Source: Sphingosinicella sp963974575 (GTDB lineage Bacteria; Pseudomonadota; Alphaproteobacteria; Sphingomonadales; Sphingomonadaceae). From it: 64,000 nucleotides of DNA. The notes below the pieces were generated by a model. The model saw only the letters and a program-made list of their open reading frames with translations, made no database searches and was not told where the DNA came from. Numbering within the stretch: position 1 is the stretch's first letter; each line of letters begins with the position of its first letter. The stretch lies in the NCBI RefSeq assembly GCF_963974575.1, contig NZ_CAXBBQ010000004.1, forward strand, positions 62,001-126,000, in the 5' to 3' direction. Of this stretch, positions 43,525 through 52,547 are shown one piece after another. Made by a program: the position numbers and the translations under genes.

Positions 43525-44238
43525 ATGTCACGTCCTCACATCTTCATCACCGGCGCCTCACGCGGCATCGGCGCTGCAACCATGGCCCTCATCCGCGAGG
43601 ACGACGCGCATGTCGTCGGCCACGCCACAACGGATGGCGGCGGACTGATCGGCGCTGATCTCAGCCAGCCGGACGCGGGCCGGGCGCTCTGGAAGAGGGC
43701 ACTGGAGGCGCTCGATGGGCGCATCGACGTTCTGGTGAACAACGCGGGCGTGTTCGAGGACAATCCGCTGGAGGCGAGCGACGCCGATTGGGATGCGCAG
43801 TGGGAACGCGGCCTCGCGATCAACCTGAAGGCGGCGGCGGACCTGTCGCGCGCGGCGATCCTGCACTGGCGGGAGCGTGGTAGCGGCGGGCGCATCGTCA
43901 ACGTTGCGAGCCGCGCCGGGCACCGGGGCGATTCGCCCGCGCACTGGCACTATGCGGCAGCGAAGGCGGGCATGATTGCGATGACCAAGACAATCGCGCG
44001 GGCGCACGCGAACGAGGGCATTCTCGCTTATGCGGTCGCACCCGGCTTCACGATGACCGGAATGGCGGAAGACTATCTTTCGAGCCGCGGCGGCCAACAG
44101 CTTCTCGCCGACATCCCGCTCGGCCGCGTTGCCGATCCCGGCGAGGTGGCGAATGCGATCATCTACCTGGCGCTGAAGGCGCCCGCCGCGATGACAGGCG
44201 CGACGCTCGACATCAACGGCGCGAGCTACGTGCGTTGA
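43525..44238 (+). CDS. SDR family oxidoreductase
   Basis: 237 residues. Rossmann glycine motif TGASRGIGAAT near the start, NNAG in VLVNNAGVFED, catalytic VNVASRAGH and YAAAKAGM (Tyr-x-x-x-Lys), then VAPGFTMTGMAE. FabG-like reductase acting on an alcohol or ketone with NAD(P)H; substrate not determinable. It is 54 nt downstream of the chemotaxis gene and 3 nt from the convergent quinone reductase-like gene. Confidence 0.9.
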   Translation: MSRPHIFITGASRGIGAATMALIREDDAHVVGHATTDGGGLIGADLSQPDAGRALWKRALEALDGRIDVLVNNAGVFEDNPLEASDADWDAQWERGLAINLKAAADLSRAAILHWRERGSGGRIVNVASRAGHRGDSPAHWHYAAAKAGMIAMTKTIARAHANEGILAYAVAPGFTMTGMAEDYLSSRGGQQLLADIPLGRVADPGEVANAIIYLALKAPAAMTGATLDINGASYVR

Positions 44239-44241
44239 CCG

Positions 44242-45213
44242 TCAGGCCTCGATAAGCACCTTGCCCATCGCCTTGCGGTCCATCATCCAGCGGATCGCCT
44301 CGGCGCCATCGTCCAGGCTGAAACGCCGGGAGATGTGCGGGTGCAGCTTGCCCTCGCCCAGCCACTGGATCAGCTCGGCCATGTTCGCGGCGTGCACCTT
44401 CGGCTCGCGCATCGTGAACGCGCCCCAGAACACGCCGACGATCGACGCGCCCTTGATGAGCGCGAGGTTGAGCGGGAGCTTCGGGATCTCTCCGCCCGCG
44501 AAGCCGACGACGAGGTAGCGGCCGTTCCAGCCGATCGAGCGGAAGGCGGGCTCGGCGAACTTGTCCCCCACGGGGTCATAAATCACGTCCGGCCCGGCGC
44601 CGCAGGTGCGCTTGATGCCATCGCGGAGATCTTCGGTGGAGTAGTTGATCGTCTCGTCAGCACCGTATTCGCGGCAGAGCGCGAGCTTCTCGTCAGACGA
44701 GGCCGCGGCAACGACCTTCGCGCCCATCACCTTGCCGAGTTCAACCGCCGCGAGCCCGACACCGCCCGCCGCGCCGAGGACGAGCAGCGTTTCGCCGGGC
44801 TGGATGTTCGCGCGCTGCTTCAGCGCGTGGTGGGAGGTCGCGTAGGTCATGGTGAAGCCCGCAGCGATGTCCAGCGGCATCGAATCGGGGAGCGGCACGG
44901 CCTTCGAAGCTTCCGCGATGAGATATTCGGCGAAACCGCCCGTTCCGGTCATCGCGAGCACGCGATCGCCGGGCTTCAGATGCGTGACCCCCTCGCCCAC
45001 CGCATCGACCGTGCCCGCCACTTCACCACCCGGCGAGAACGGCAGCGGCGGTTTGAACTGGTAGAGGTTCTGGATGATGAGCACGTCCGGGAAGTTCACA
45101 CCCGCGGCGGCAACGCGAATGCGCACCTCGCCCTTGCCGGGCTCCGGCGTCGGGACCTCGCGCACGACCAGCTTTTCCGGTGGCCCGTGCTCCACACAAA
45201 GCAGCGCCTTCAT
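44242..45213 (-). CDS. NADPH:quinone oxidoreductase family protein (MDR, zinc-independent)
   Basis: 323 residues. N-terminal GroES-like domain (RIRVAAAGVNFPDVLIIQNLYQFKPPLPFSPGGEVAGTVDAVG), then the Rossmann domain with LLVLGAAGGVGLAAVELGKVMGAKVVAAASS and DETINYSTEDL. No zinc-binding cysteines at the expected sites, as in QOR and crotonyl-CoA-reductase-like members. It may reduce quinones or enones. Divergent from the ketopantoate-reductase-like gene. Confidence 0.9.
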   Translation of the reverse strand: MKALLCVEHGPPEKLVVREVPTPEPGKGEVRIRVAAAGVNFPDVLIIQNLYQFKPPLPFSPGGEVAGTVDAVGEGVTHLKPGDRVLAMTGTGGFAEYLIAEASKAVPLPDSMPLDIAAGFTMTYATSHHALKQRANIQPGETLLVLGAAGGVGLAAVELGKVMGAKVVAAASSDEKLALCREYGADETINYSTEDLRDGIKRTCGAGPDVIYDPVGDKFAEPAFRSIGWNGRYLVVGFAGGEIPKLPLNLALIKGASIVGVFWGAFTMREPKVHAANMAELIQWLGEGKLHPHISRRFSLDDGAEAIRWMMDRKAMGKVLIEA

Positions 45214-45289
45214 AATCTGTCCCTTTCACGATCCGCAGGTTGCCATTCGGCGTTCACTCGGCACAATAACCGCATGAAGGGTGGGGACA

Positions 45290-46321
45290 ATGCACGACAA
45301 AGATAGGCTCACCGTCGCCGTGATGGGCGCCGGGCTCATCGGCTGCTACATCGGCGGCGCGCTTGCGGCGGGCGGCGCGCGGGTGACGCTGATCGGCCGG
45401 CCGACCTATATGGACGCCATCCGCGAGAACGGCCTGCGCATTTCCGATGCCAGCGGGCGTGATACGCTCGTTCCCGCCTCCGACGTCACGTTGACGGAAA
45501 GTCCGGCTGCAGCGGCGGGGGCGGATATGGTGCTCATTACGGTGAAGAGCGACGCGACGGCGGAGGCAGCCGCAGCGCTCGCGCCATACCTCGCGGCGGG
45601 AACGCCGGTGCTTTCGCTCCAGAACGGCGCGGACAATGTTGCTGCTATCGCCGCCGCGTTGCCCGAAGCGCGCGCCTTTGCAGGCATGGTGCCTTTCAAC
45701 GTCGCCGGGCGCGGACCCGCCCATTTCCATCAGGCGACGGGCAGCCCGATCCAGATCGATGCCGATCCGGCGCTCGACAGGTTCGCCGACGTCCTTGCCG
45801 CAGGTGGGCTTCCGCCTGTGCGCAGCGGCGACATGGAAGGCGTGCTGTGGGGCAAGCTGCTTGTGAACCTCAACAACGCGATCAACGCGCTCTCCGGAAA
45901 GACGCTGGCGCAGCAGTTCGCCGACCGCGACTATCGGCGCGCGTGGGCGCTTTCGATGCGGGAAGGGCTCGGGCTCGTGAAGGCGGCGGGGATTCGTCCG
46001 GCGAGCGTGCTACCGCTCCCCATCGAGCGGATGCCGCTCCTGCTGTCGCTGCCGGATTTCCTCTACCGGCGCATCGCCGCGCGGCAGAAAACCACGGTGG
46101 ACCGGCACGCCCGCTCATCGATGGCGGACGATCTCGCGCGCGGGCGGCGTACCGAGGTCGACCACCTGAACGGCGCCGTCGTGCGGCTGGCCGCAAGGCT
46201 GGGGCGCAAGGCGCCCGTGAACGCGAAGCTCGTTGAACTGGTCCGCAAGGCGGAATCGGGCGCGCCGCCGATCCCCGGCCGCGAACTGCGTCAGACGCTC
46301 GCGGCGTCGACGAGGGCCTGA
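45290..46321 (+). CDS. 2-dehydropantoate 2-reductase family protein
   Basis: 343 residues from the ATG at 45290, just after AAGGGTGGGG; a GTG at 45281 is possible. NAD(P)-binding VAVMGAGLIGCYIGGALAAGGARVTLIGR, then SLQNGADN and GVLWGKLLVNLNNAINALSG, where K and N match the catalytic and substrate residues of PanE. The C-terminal HLNGAVVRLAARLGRKAPVNAKLVELV is also PanE-like. May be the panE of pantothenate synthesis or a paralogue. Its last 31 nt overlap the convergent oxyR. Confidence 0.88.
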   Translation: MHDKDRLTVAVMGAGLIGCYIGGALAAGGARVTLIGRPTYMDAIRENGLRISDASGRDTLVPASDVTLTESPAAAAGADMVLITVKSDATAEAAAALAPYLAAGTPVLSLQNGADNVAAIAAALPEARAFAGMVPFNVAGRGPAHFHQATGSPIQIDADPALDRFADVLAAGGLPPVRSGDMEGVLWGKLLVNLNNAINALSGKTLAQQFADRDYRRAWALSMREGLGLVKAAGIRPASVLPLPIERMPLLLSLPDFLYRRIAARQKTTVDRHARSSMADDLARGRRTEVDHLNGAVVRLAARLGRKAPVNAKLVELVRKAESGAPPIPGRELRQTLAASTRA

Positions 46322-47193
46322 GCGAGCAGGCGGAACTCTTCCTCGCGCGGGCTCGATTTCCGCCAGACAAGCGCGATCTCGCGGAACGGCTTTTCGCCGT
46401 CGATCGGCCGCGTCTCAACGTCGGTGCCGTTGAGGATGCCCGCCTTCAGCGCCATATCGGGCACCAGCGTGGTGCCGAGACGGTTATCGACCATCTGGAT
46501 GAGTGTGTGCAGGGAAGTGCCGACAACCGACGTTTCCGCGCGATACTCCGGGCGTCCGCAGGCGGCGAGCGCGTGCTCCTTGAGGCAGTGCCCGTCCTCC
46601 AGCAACAACAGCCGGTCGGTATCGATGTCCTGGGGATGAATCACCTTGCCGGCACCGTGGATATCGTCCTTGTGCGCGGCGATGTGGAAATAGTCGCGGA
46701 ACAGCTTCACACTCGCCACGTCGCCGCAGGGAAACGGCAGCGCGAGCAGCACGCAGTCCACCTGCCCTCGCCCCAGCGCATCGCACACCGAGGCACTCGT
46801 CTCCTCGCGCAGATAGAGCTTGAGATCGGGCCAGGAGGCGCGCAGGCGCGGTAGCGCCTTCGGCAGGAAGAACGGCGCGATCGTGGGGATCACGCCCATG
46901 CGGATTTCGCCCGTCAGCGGCCTCGCTTCGGCCTGCGCCAGCGCGGCGAGGTCTTCGGCCTCGCGCAGCACGAGGATCGCCTTGCGCGCGATCTTCTCAC
47001 CGAGCGGCGTAAAGCGCACGACACGCCGCGTGCGCTCGACAAGCGCGGCATCGAGCAGCGTCTCGAGCTCGCGGATGCCTGAAGAGAGCGTCGATTGAGT
47101 GACGAAGCAGGCGTCGGCCGCGCGGCCGAAGTGCTGGTGCTCGTGAAGCGCCGCAAGGTACTGGAGTTGCTTGAGCGTAGGCAAAAACGTCAT
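46291..47193 (-). CDS. oxyR: LysR-type peroxide regulator OxyR
   Basis: 300 residues. N-terminal winged HTH (LKQLQYLAALHEHQHFGRAADACFVTQSTLSSGIRELE). In the effector domain LLLLEDGHCLKEHALAAC holds C203 and C212, spaced like the redox pair C199/C208 of E. coli OxyR. Peroxide would form a disulfide there and activate catalase or peroxidase genes. No such target is beside it. The 3' end overlaps the convergent reductase gene by 31 nt. Confidence 0.93.
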   Translation of the reverse strand: MTFLPTLKQLQYLAALHEHQHFGRAADACFVTQSTLSSGIRELETLLDAALVERTRRVVRFTPLGEKIARKAILVLREAEDLAALAQAEARPLTGEIRMGVIPTIAPFFLPKALPRLRASWPDLKLYLREETSASVCDALGRGQVDCVLLALPFPCGDVASVKLFRDYFHIAAHKDDIHGAGKVIHPQDIDTDRLLLLEDGHCLKEHALAACGRPEYRAETSVVGTSLHTLIQMVDNRLGTTLVPDMALKAGILNGTDVETRPIDGEKPFREIALVWRKSSPREEEFRLLAQALVDAASV

Positions 47194-47277
47194 CGGCTTT
47201 TTCGATCAGTCTGACCAAATTTATCCATTGGCTCTCTAACGCACCAGGCCGATATACACAAGTCACTGAAGCCCCCC

Positions 47278-47312
47278 GCGGCCCGCCGGATCCCCCCCTC
47301 CCGGCGGGCCGC
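47278..47312 (-). terminator. hairpin downstream of TauE/SafE gene
   Basis: A perfect 12-bp GC-only stem (47278-47289 with 47301-47312) with an 11-nt pyrimidine-rich loop, 17 nt past the permease stop at 47329 on the minus strand. No T-run. It separates the permease transcript from the oxyR promoter region. Confidence 0.5.
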
Positions 47313-47328
47313 ACCCGTTTTGGGGACG

Positions 47329-48090
47329 CTAGAAGAAGGCGCGCCAGATACCGAAGCCGCTGGTGAGCGTCAGCACGACGCCGACGATCATCAGCAGCGG
47401 ACGCGGCTCGATCCTCTTCGCCAGCCACGCGCCGAACGGCGCGGCGATCACGCCGCCGATGAGCAGTCCGAGCATCGCCTTCGTGAAGAACTCGACGCCA
47501 AGCGTGAACAGGAACGTGGCCGAAACCGTGAGGGTAAGAAAAAACTCGGCGGTGTTGACCGTACCGATCGTCTTGCGGGGCGATGCGCCTTGGATCAGCA
47601 GGTTCGAGGTGACGACCGGGCCCCACCCGCCGCCGCCCGCCGCATCGAGGAAGCCGCCGGCAAGACCCAGCGGTTCGACAATACGCGGGTTCTTGATCTT
47701 TGGCGGATAGCGCCAGCTGCGCCAGATCAGCACAATGCCAATGCACGAGAGATAGGCGAGCACGATCGGGCGCGCGGCTTCGGCGGGAACCTGCGTGAGC
47801 AGGTAGGCACCAAGGATACCGCCGATCACACCGGGAATGACAAGGCGCGCGAACAGCTTCCAGTCGATGTTGCGGTGGAGCGCATGGCTGATGCCTGAAA
47901 CCGCCGTGGTGAAGGTCTCCACGGTATGGACACCCGCCGACGCGGCCGCAGGCGGAACGCCGAGACTGACGAGCAGGGTCGAGGAAATAACGCCGAACGC
48001 CATGCCCAGGGCACCGTCGACGAGCTGTGCCGCGAAACCGACGGCAATAAATGACAAGAGTTCCGTCGACATTGGCGAGAGCGATCCCAT
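47329..48090 (-). CDS. sulfite exporter TauE/SafE family permease
   Basis: 253 residues, about 7-8 transmembrane helices with two related halves: LSFIAVGFAAQLVDGALGMAFGVISSTLLVSLGVPPAAASAGVHTVETFTTAVSGISH and GLAGGFLDAAGGGGWGPVVTSNLLIQGASPRKTIGTVNTAEFFLTL. Transporters of this family move sulfite, sulfoacetate or related organosulfur anions. cysE lies on the other side, divergently, so a sulfur link is possible but unproven. ATG start 48090; an internal start at 48072 exists. Confidence 0.9.
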   Translation of the reverse strand: MGSLSPMSTELLSFIAVGFAAQLVDGALGMAFGVISSTLLVSLGVPPAAASAGVHTVETFTTAVSGISHALHRNIDWKLFARLVIPGVIGGILGAYLLTQVPAEAARPIVLAYLSCIGIVLIWRSWRYPPKIKNPRIVEPLGLAGGFLDAAGGGGWGPVVTSNLLIQGASPRKTIGTVNTAEFFLTLTVSATFLFTLGVEFFTKAMLGLLIGGVIAAPFGAWLAKRIEPRPLLMIVGVVLTLTSGFGIWRAFF

Positions 48091-48273
48091 CCGTGGCTAT
48101 TCTCTACCACTTTGATGGCATATAGCGCCGCGCCGACAAACGAGTTTTTCTTGGCCGCGCCAAACCCTGTCCGGGCGGGCTTTCCGCACCCTCTGCGCGG
48201 GGGGCTGGCAATTCCACCCTTCGCGCCTTAGATTTGGCTGAGATCAGACCGAGCCGGGGAAGCGTTCATCGCC

Positions 48274-48972
48274 ATGTTCGACACCTTTGTTGCCTACCTT
48301 GATTCGGTGAAGGCGCGCGACCCCTCTCCGCGCTCGCGCTGGGAAATCCTGCTGTATCCGGGCGTCCTCGCGCTCGGCCTGCACCGCGTGGCGCACTGGC
48401 TCTATCGCGGCGAGATGTTCTTCCTCGCGCGCTTCGTGAACCATCTTTCGCGTGCGCTGACCGCCATCGACATTCACCCCGGAGCGAAAATCGGCGAACG
48501 GCTGTTCATCGATCATGGCTTCGTCGTGATCGGCGAAACTGCCGAGATCGGCAACGATGTGACGATGTACCAGGGATCGACACTGGGCGGCACGAATCCG
48601 ACGAACGGCGTCGCCGGCAAACGGCACCCGACGATCGGGGATGGCGTCATCATCAGTCTCGGCGCCGCCATCCTCGGCCCCATCACCGTGGGTGCGGGGG
48701 CGCGCATCGGCGCGAACGCGGTCGTGACCAAGGATGTGGCGGAGGGCGCGACGATGGTCGGCATCCCGGCACGCTCCACACTCGTCGAGGTGAAGCCGGA
48801 AACGCAGGACTTCGTGCCCTATGGCACGCCTTGCAGCGAGAAATTCGATCCGCAGACGCAGCAGCTGGAAATCCTGCGCTGCGAGGTGGAGACGCTGCGC
48901 AAGCGGCTGGCGGAGCTGACTCCGGCCGACCTCAAGCCTGCCAAGCCGGGGGCCTCCGCCCGGAAGGCATGA
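48274..48972 (+). CDS. cysE: serine O-acetyltransferase
   Basis: 232 residues. Short N-terminal helical part, then a left-handed beta-helix of hexapeptide repeats (IDIHPGAKIGERLFIDHGFVVIGETAEIGNDVTMYQGSTLGGT, HPTIGDGVIISLGAAILGPITVGAGARIGANAVVTKDVAEGATMVGIPAR). Catalytic His in IDHG and the GGT loop fit EpsC/CysE. Makes O-acetylserine for cysteine synthesis. The C-terminal helix is longer than usual. Overlaps DUF2794 by 4 nt (ATGA). Confidence 0.95.
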   Translation: MFDTFVAYLDSVKARDPSPRSRWEILLYPGVLALGLHRVAHWLYRGEMFFLARFVNHLSRALTAIDIHPGAKIGERLFIDHGFVVIGETAEIGNDVTMYQGSTLGGTNPTNGVAGKRHPTIGDGVIISLGAAILGPITVGAGARIGANAVVTKDVAEGATMVGIPARSTLVEVKPETQDFVPYGTPCSEKFDPQTQQLEILRCEVETLRKRLAELTPADLKPAKPGASARKA

Positions 48973-49310
48973 ACAACGTCACGCCCCTTTTTGCGGGGCG
49001 TGGCCCCACCCAGGTCTTCTTTGACCGCCACGAGCTGAACCACATCATGAGCCTTTACGGCCGCATGGTCGCCGCAGGCCTCTGGCGCGACTACGCGGTG
49101 GATATGACGCGCGAAGAAGCCGTTTTTTCAGCCTTCCGCCGTGCATCGGAGCGGCCCGAGATCCGCATCGTGAAACGCCCGGAGCTGCGTACGCGGCAGG
49201 GGCAATACCTGCTGATCGGCGAGGCCGGCGCCGTACTGCGCCGGGGCCAGGAGCTGTCGCCGCTGCTCGCCCCGCTGGAGCGCAAGCTCTTGAAGCTGGT
49301 GGACGTTTAA
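48969..49310 (+). CDS. DUF2794 domain-containing protein
   Basis: 113 residues, ATGA overlap with cysE. TQVFFDRHELNHIMSLYGRMVAAGLWRDYAVDM and AVFSAFRRASERPEIRIVKRPELRTRQGQYLLIGEAGAVLRRGQEL are the DUF2794 pattern of alphaproteobacteria. No enzymatic motif. Coupled translation with cysE is likely. Its stop shares 4 nt with the convergent SDR gene. Confidence 0.88.
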   Translation: MNNVTPLFAGRGPTQVFFDRHELNHIMSLYGRMVAAGLWRDYAVDMTREEAVFSAFRRASERPEIRIVKRPELRTRQGQYLLIGEAGAVLRRGQELSPLLAPLERKLLKLVDV

Positions 49311-50215
49311 GCCTTCAACTCGCCCAGCCGCGACAGGACGAGACTGCCCTGCTCAGCGCCGTTCGTCGGCACGGTCTCACCCGCGCGGTCGGTGATCTCT
49401 GCGATCCGCGCCGCGACGGTTTCCACCGTGCGGTCCGCCTCGGGCACCATGATGCCGTGCGTCAGCGTCACGTGCGCAGCGTGGAAACCCCCTGCCCCGG
49501 CCCCGAGGATCGTGCTCGTGGGCGCCACGTTGCTGACGAGGTAAAGCGCGGCCGGAACCACGTTTTTCGGCGCAAGAAGCCGCAGCATCTCTTCGGGCAT
49601 GACATCCTCGGTCATGCGCGTGCCCGCGACCGGGAAGATCGAATTGACGTGGATATTCGACTTGGCGCCCTCAAGCGCGAGCGTCTTCATCAGGCCGACG
49701 AGACCGAGCTTCGCTGCGCCATAGTTCGCCTGCCCGAAATTGCCGTAAAGGCCGGTCGACGACGAGGTCATGAGGATGCGGCCGTAGCCGGCGTCACGCA
49801 TCGCATCCCACGCCGCCTTGGTGCAGTTCACCGAGCCCATCAGGTGAACGTCGAGCACAAAGCGGAAATCGTCGAGCGTCATCTTCGCGAAGCTCTTGTC
49901 GCGCAGCACACCCGCATTGTTGATGAGGATATCGACACGACCCCAGCGCGAGAGCGTGTCGGAGACCATCGCCTCGACCGCTGGAAAATCGGTAACGCTC
50001 GCGGGGTTTGCGACCGCGGTGCCGCCCTTTGCCTCGATCTCCGCGACCACGACTTCCGCAGCCGTGGCCGACCCGCCGCTGCCGTCGCGAGCGCCGCCGA
50101 AGTCGTTGACGACGACTTTCGCGCCGCGCGCTGCCAGCTCCAGCGCGTATTCACGGCCGAGACCGCCGCCAGCGCCGGTGACGATAGCAACGCGATCCTT
50201 GAAATCGATGGTCAT
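49307..50215 (-). CDS. SDR family dehydrogenase, MFE-2 type
   Basis: 302 residues. IVTGAGGGLGREYALELAARGAKVVVNDFGGARDGSG is the N-terminal signature of peroxisomal-multifunctional-enzyme-2-like 3-hydroxyacyl-CoA dehydrogenases; ILINNAGVLRDKSFAKM and the catalytic SSSTGLYGNFGQANYGAAK follow. The extended C-terminus is as in that subgroup. It may oxidise 3-hydroxyacyl-CoA in fatty acid or steroid degradation. Convergent with the DUF2794 gene. Confidence 0.9.
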   Translation of the reverse strand: MTIDFKDRVAIVTGAGGGLGREYALELAARGAKVVVNDFGGARDGSGGSATAAEVVVAEIEAKGGTAVANPASVTDFPAVEAMVSDTLSRWGRVDILINNAGVLRDKSFAKMTLDDFRFVLDVHLMGSVNCTKAAWDAMRDAGYGRILMTSSSTGLYGNFGQANYGAAKLGLVGLMKTLALEGAKSNIHVNSIFPVAGTRMTEDVMPEEMLRLLAPKNVVPAALYLVSNVAPTSTILGAGAGGFHAAHVTLTHGIMVPEADRTVETVAARIAEITDRAGETVPTNGAEQGSLVLSRLGELKA

Positions 50216-50280
50216 GCACGGCTCCCCGAAAACGAAATCGGGGACTGCCTAGCGAAGCGCCACGCCTGCGAAAACCCGTC

Positions 50281-50988
50281 TTATGCGACAGCTTCCCGGC
50301 GGCCGTCCGTATCGAGCGAATAACCCGCCGAGCGCACCGTGCGGATCACATCGGGCAGACCGTCAAGGTTGATCGCCTTCCGGAGACGGCGGATGTGCAC
50401 ATCGACGGTGCGCTGCTCGACGTAGACGTCGCGACCCCACACCGAATCCAGAAGCTGCTCGCGCGAGAAGACGCGGCCCGGATGTTCGAGGAAGTGCCGC
50501 AGCAGACGGAACTCCGTGGGGCCGAGCGCCACGGACTGTCCGTCGCGCGTGACCTTGTGCGCGGTCGTATCCATGAAGATGCCCGCGTATTCGAGGTTGC
50601 CCCCGGCAAGTGCCGGGCGCAGGCGGCGCAGCACGGCGCGGATGCGCGCGACGAGTTCGCGGGGGCTGAAGGGCTTCGTGATGTAGTCGTCGGCCCCGAT
50701 TTCAAGGCCGCGAATGCGGTCCGCCTCTTCGGTGCGCGCAGTGAGCATGATGATCGGCAGGTTGGCCGTCGCCGGCTCGCGGCGCATCCGACGGCAGACT
50801 TCGATGCCGGAAAGGTTGACGATCATCCAGTCGAGAAGCACGAGATCGGGCTTCTCCTCGTCCGCGAGCACCAGCGCTTCCTCGCCGTCTTCGGTGCTGA
50901 CGACCGCGAAATCTTCCTGCTCCAGATTGTACCGGATCAGCTCGACGAGGTTCGCGTCGTCCTCGACCACCAGAATCTTCGGCTTCAT
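50281..50988 (-). CDS. phoB: phosphate regulon response regulator PhoB
   Basis: 235 residues. Receiver domain with D53 phosphoacceptor (LVLLDWMIVNLSG), T in IIMLTAR and K in YITKPFSPRELVARI; C-terminal winged HTH (LGPTEFRLLRHFLEHPGRVFSREQLLDSVWG...VDVHIRRLRKAINL). Activates Pho genes at low phosphate. Last gene of the minus-strand phoR-pstCAB-phoU-phoB unit, 4 nt after phoU. Confidence 0.97.
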   Translation of the reverse strand: MKPKILVVEDDANLVELIRYNLEQEDFAVVSTEDGEEALVLADEEKPDLVLLDWMIVNLSGIEVCRRMRREPATANLPIIMLTARTEEADRIRGLEIGADDYITKPFSPRELVARIRAVLRRLRPALAGGNLEYAGIFMDTTAHKVTRDGQSVALGPTEFRLLRHFLEHPGRVFSREQLLDSVWGRDVYVEQRTVDVHIRRLRKAINLDGLPDVIRTVRSAGYSLDTDGRREAVA

Positions 50989-50992
50989 GTCG

Positions 50993-51727
50993 CTATCGCT
51001 CCTGTTCGCCTTCGACGTCTTCGCTGACCGTATAGACGGTTTCGTCGGCCTTCTGCCGATCGGTCAGATGCTCACCCGTGGCGGAATAATAAACAACCTC
51101 GGCGATGTTGGTGGCATGATCGCCGATACGCTCAAGGTTCTTGGCGATGAACAGCATGTGCGTTGAGGGCGTGATGTGATGGGGATTTTCCATCATGAAC
51201 GTGAGCAGCGCCCGGAATAGACTGTTATAATATTCATCGACCGAATTGTCGCGCTTCCACACGTCGCGCGCGAGTTCGGGATCGCGGCGCGCATAGGCGT
51301 CGAGCGCGTCGTCCACCATCTGCGACACGATGCGCGCCATTTCAGGCACGATCACCATCGGACGGATCGGGGAATCCTGTGCGATCGAATTCACGCGCTT
51401 GGCATTGTTCTTGGCATAGTCGCCGATACGCTCGATCACCGCGGAAATCTTGAGCGCAGCGATCACCTCGCGAAGATCGTCGGCCAGCGGCGCGCGGCGC
51501 GCGATCGTAGCGATGGCGAGCTGCTCGACTTCGGCCTCGATCTTGTCGATGCGCGGGTCCGATTGGACGACCGCCTGCGCGGCTTCCGCATCGCGCGCAA
51601 TGATGGCGGCGACCGAGCGATCGACCTGATCCTTCGCAAGCCCGCCCATCTCTCCAATGAGCAGGCGCAACTGCCGCAGATCGTCGTCGAAAGATTTGAC
51701 CGTGTGCGCGGTGGGCGTGGTGTTCAT
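50993..51727 (-). CDS. phoU: phosphate signalling protein PhoU
   Basis: 244 residues, all-alpha with two PhoU repeats: FDDDLRQLRLLIGEMGGLAKDQVDRSV and IGDYAKNNAKRVN in the first, MENPHHITPSTHMLFIAKNLERIGDHATNIAEVVYY in the second. Conserved E/D-x-x-x-D motifs bind metal clusters. PhoU links PstSCAB to PhoR and limits Pho activation when phosphate is ample. It lies 14 nt after pstB. Confidence 0.96.
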   Translation of the reverse strand: MNTTPTAHTVKSFDDDLRQLRLLIGEMGGLAKDQVDRSVAAIIARDAEAAQAVVQSDPRIDKIEAEVEQLAIATIARRAPLADDLREVIAALKISAVIERIGDYAKNNAKRVNSIAQDSPIRPMVIVPEMARIVSQMVDDALDAYARRDPELARDVWKRDNSVDEYYNSLFRALLTFMMENPHHITPSTHMLFIAKNLERIGDHATNIAEVVYYSATGEHLTDRQKADETVYTVSEDVEGEQER

Positions 51728-51741
51728 GGCGTTCCTGCCTC

Positions 51742-52542
51742 CTAGCCGAAGCGGCCGGTAATATAGTCCTTGGTACGCTGCTCGCGCGGATTGGTGAAGA
51801 TATCCGACGTATCGCCGTATTCGACGAGCGTGCCCAGATGGAAGAAGGCCGTGCGCTGGCTGACGCGCGCCGCTTGCTGCATGTTGTGCGTGACGATCAC
51901 GATCGCATAGCGGCCGCGCAGGTCATCGATCAGCTCTTCGATCTTCGCGGTGGCAATGGGATCGAGCGCCGAGCACGGCTCATCCATCAGGATCACCTCG
52001 GGATCGACGGCGATGGCGCGCGCGATGCACAGGCGCTGCTGCTGGCCGCCCGAAAGCGCCGTACCGCTGTCCTGCAGCCGGTCCTTCACCTCGTTCCAGA
52101 GGCTGGCGCGCACCAGGCTCCGCTCGACGATCGTGTCGAGTTCCGCCTTGGTGGATGCAAGCCCGTGGATGCGCGGGCCGTAGGCGACGTTCTCGAAGAT
52201 CGATTTGGGAAACGGGTTTGGCTTCTGGAACACCATGCCCACGCGCGCGCGAAGCTGCACGACGTCCATATCCGGCGCGTAAATGTCGTGCCCTTCCAGC
52301 TCGATACGGCCTTCGATGCGGGCCGCATCGATTGTGTCGTTCATGCGGTTGAGGCAGCGCAGGAAGGTGGACTTGCCGCAGCCCGACGGACCGATGAAAG
52401 CCGTGACGAGATCGGTGTGCACGTCGATGGAGACGCCGTTCAGCGCCTGCTTCTCGCCGTAGAAGACCTTGACGTCGCGGGCCGTCATCTTGGGCGGTGC
52501 CGACACCACCGCCTCCGCATTCGCCGTCATGGTCGCCATCAT
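51742..52542 (-). CDS. pstB: phosphate ABC transporter ATP-binding protein
   Basis: 266 residues from the ATG at 52542; a GTG at 52551 overlapping the pstA stop (GTGA) is also possible. Walker A FIGPSGCGKSTFLRCLNRMND, KPNPFPKSIFENVAYGPRIHG, signature LSGGQQQRLCIARAIA, Walker B VILMDEPCSALDPIAT, H-loop VIVTHNM. PstB energises phosphate import with PstA and PstC. Follows pstA almost without a gap. Confidence 0.97.
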   Translation of the reverse strand: MMATMTANAEAVVSAPPKMTARDVKVFYGEKQALNGVSIDVHTDLVTAFIGPSGCGKSTFLRCLNRMNDTIDAARIEGRIELEGHDIYAPDMDVVQLRARVGMVFQKPNPFPKSIFENVAYGPRIHGLASTKAELDTIVERSLVRASLWNEVKDRLQDSGTALSGGQQQRLCIARAIAVDPEVILMDEPCSALDPIATAKIEELIDDLRGRYAIVIVTHNMQQAARVSQRTAFFHLGTLVEYGDTSDIFTNPREQRTKDYITGRFG

Positions 52543-52547
52543 ATCGT

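Noticed and set aside
48205..48235. Possible sigma-54 promoter (TGGCA...) upstream of cysE
   Set aside because: The second element at the required spacing does not match TTGC; no enhancer-binding regulator nearby.
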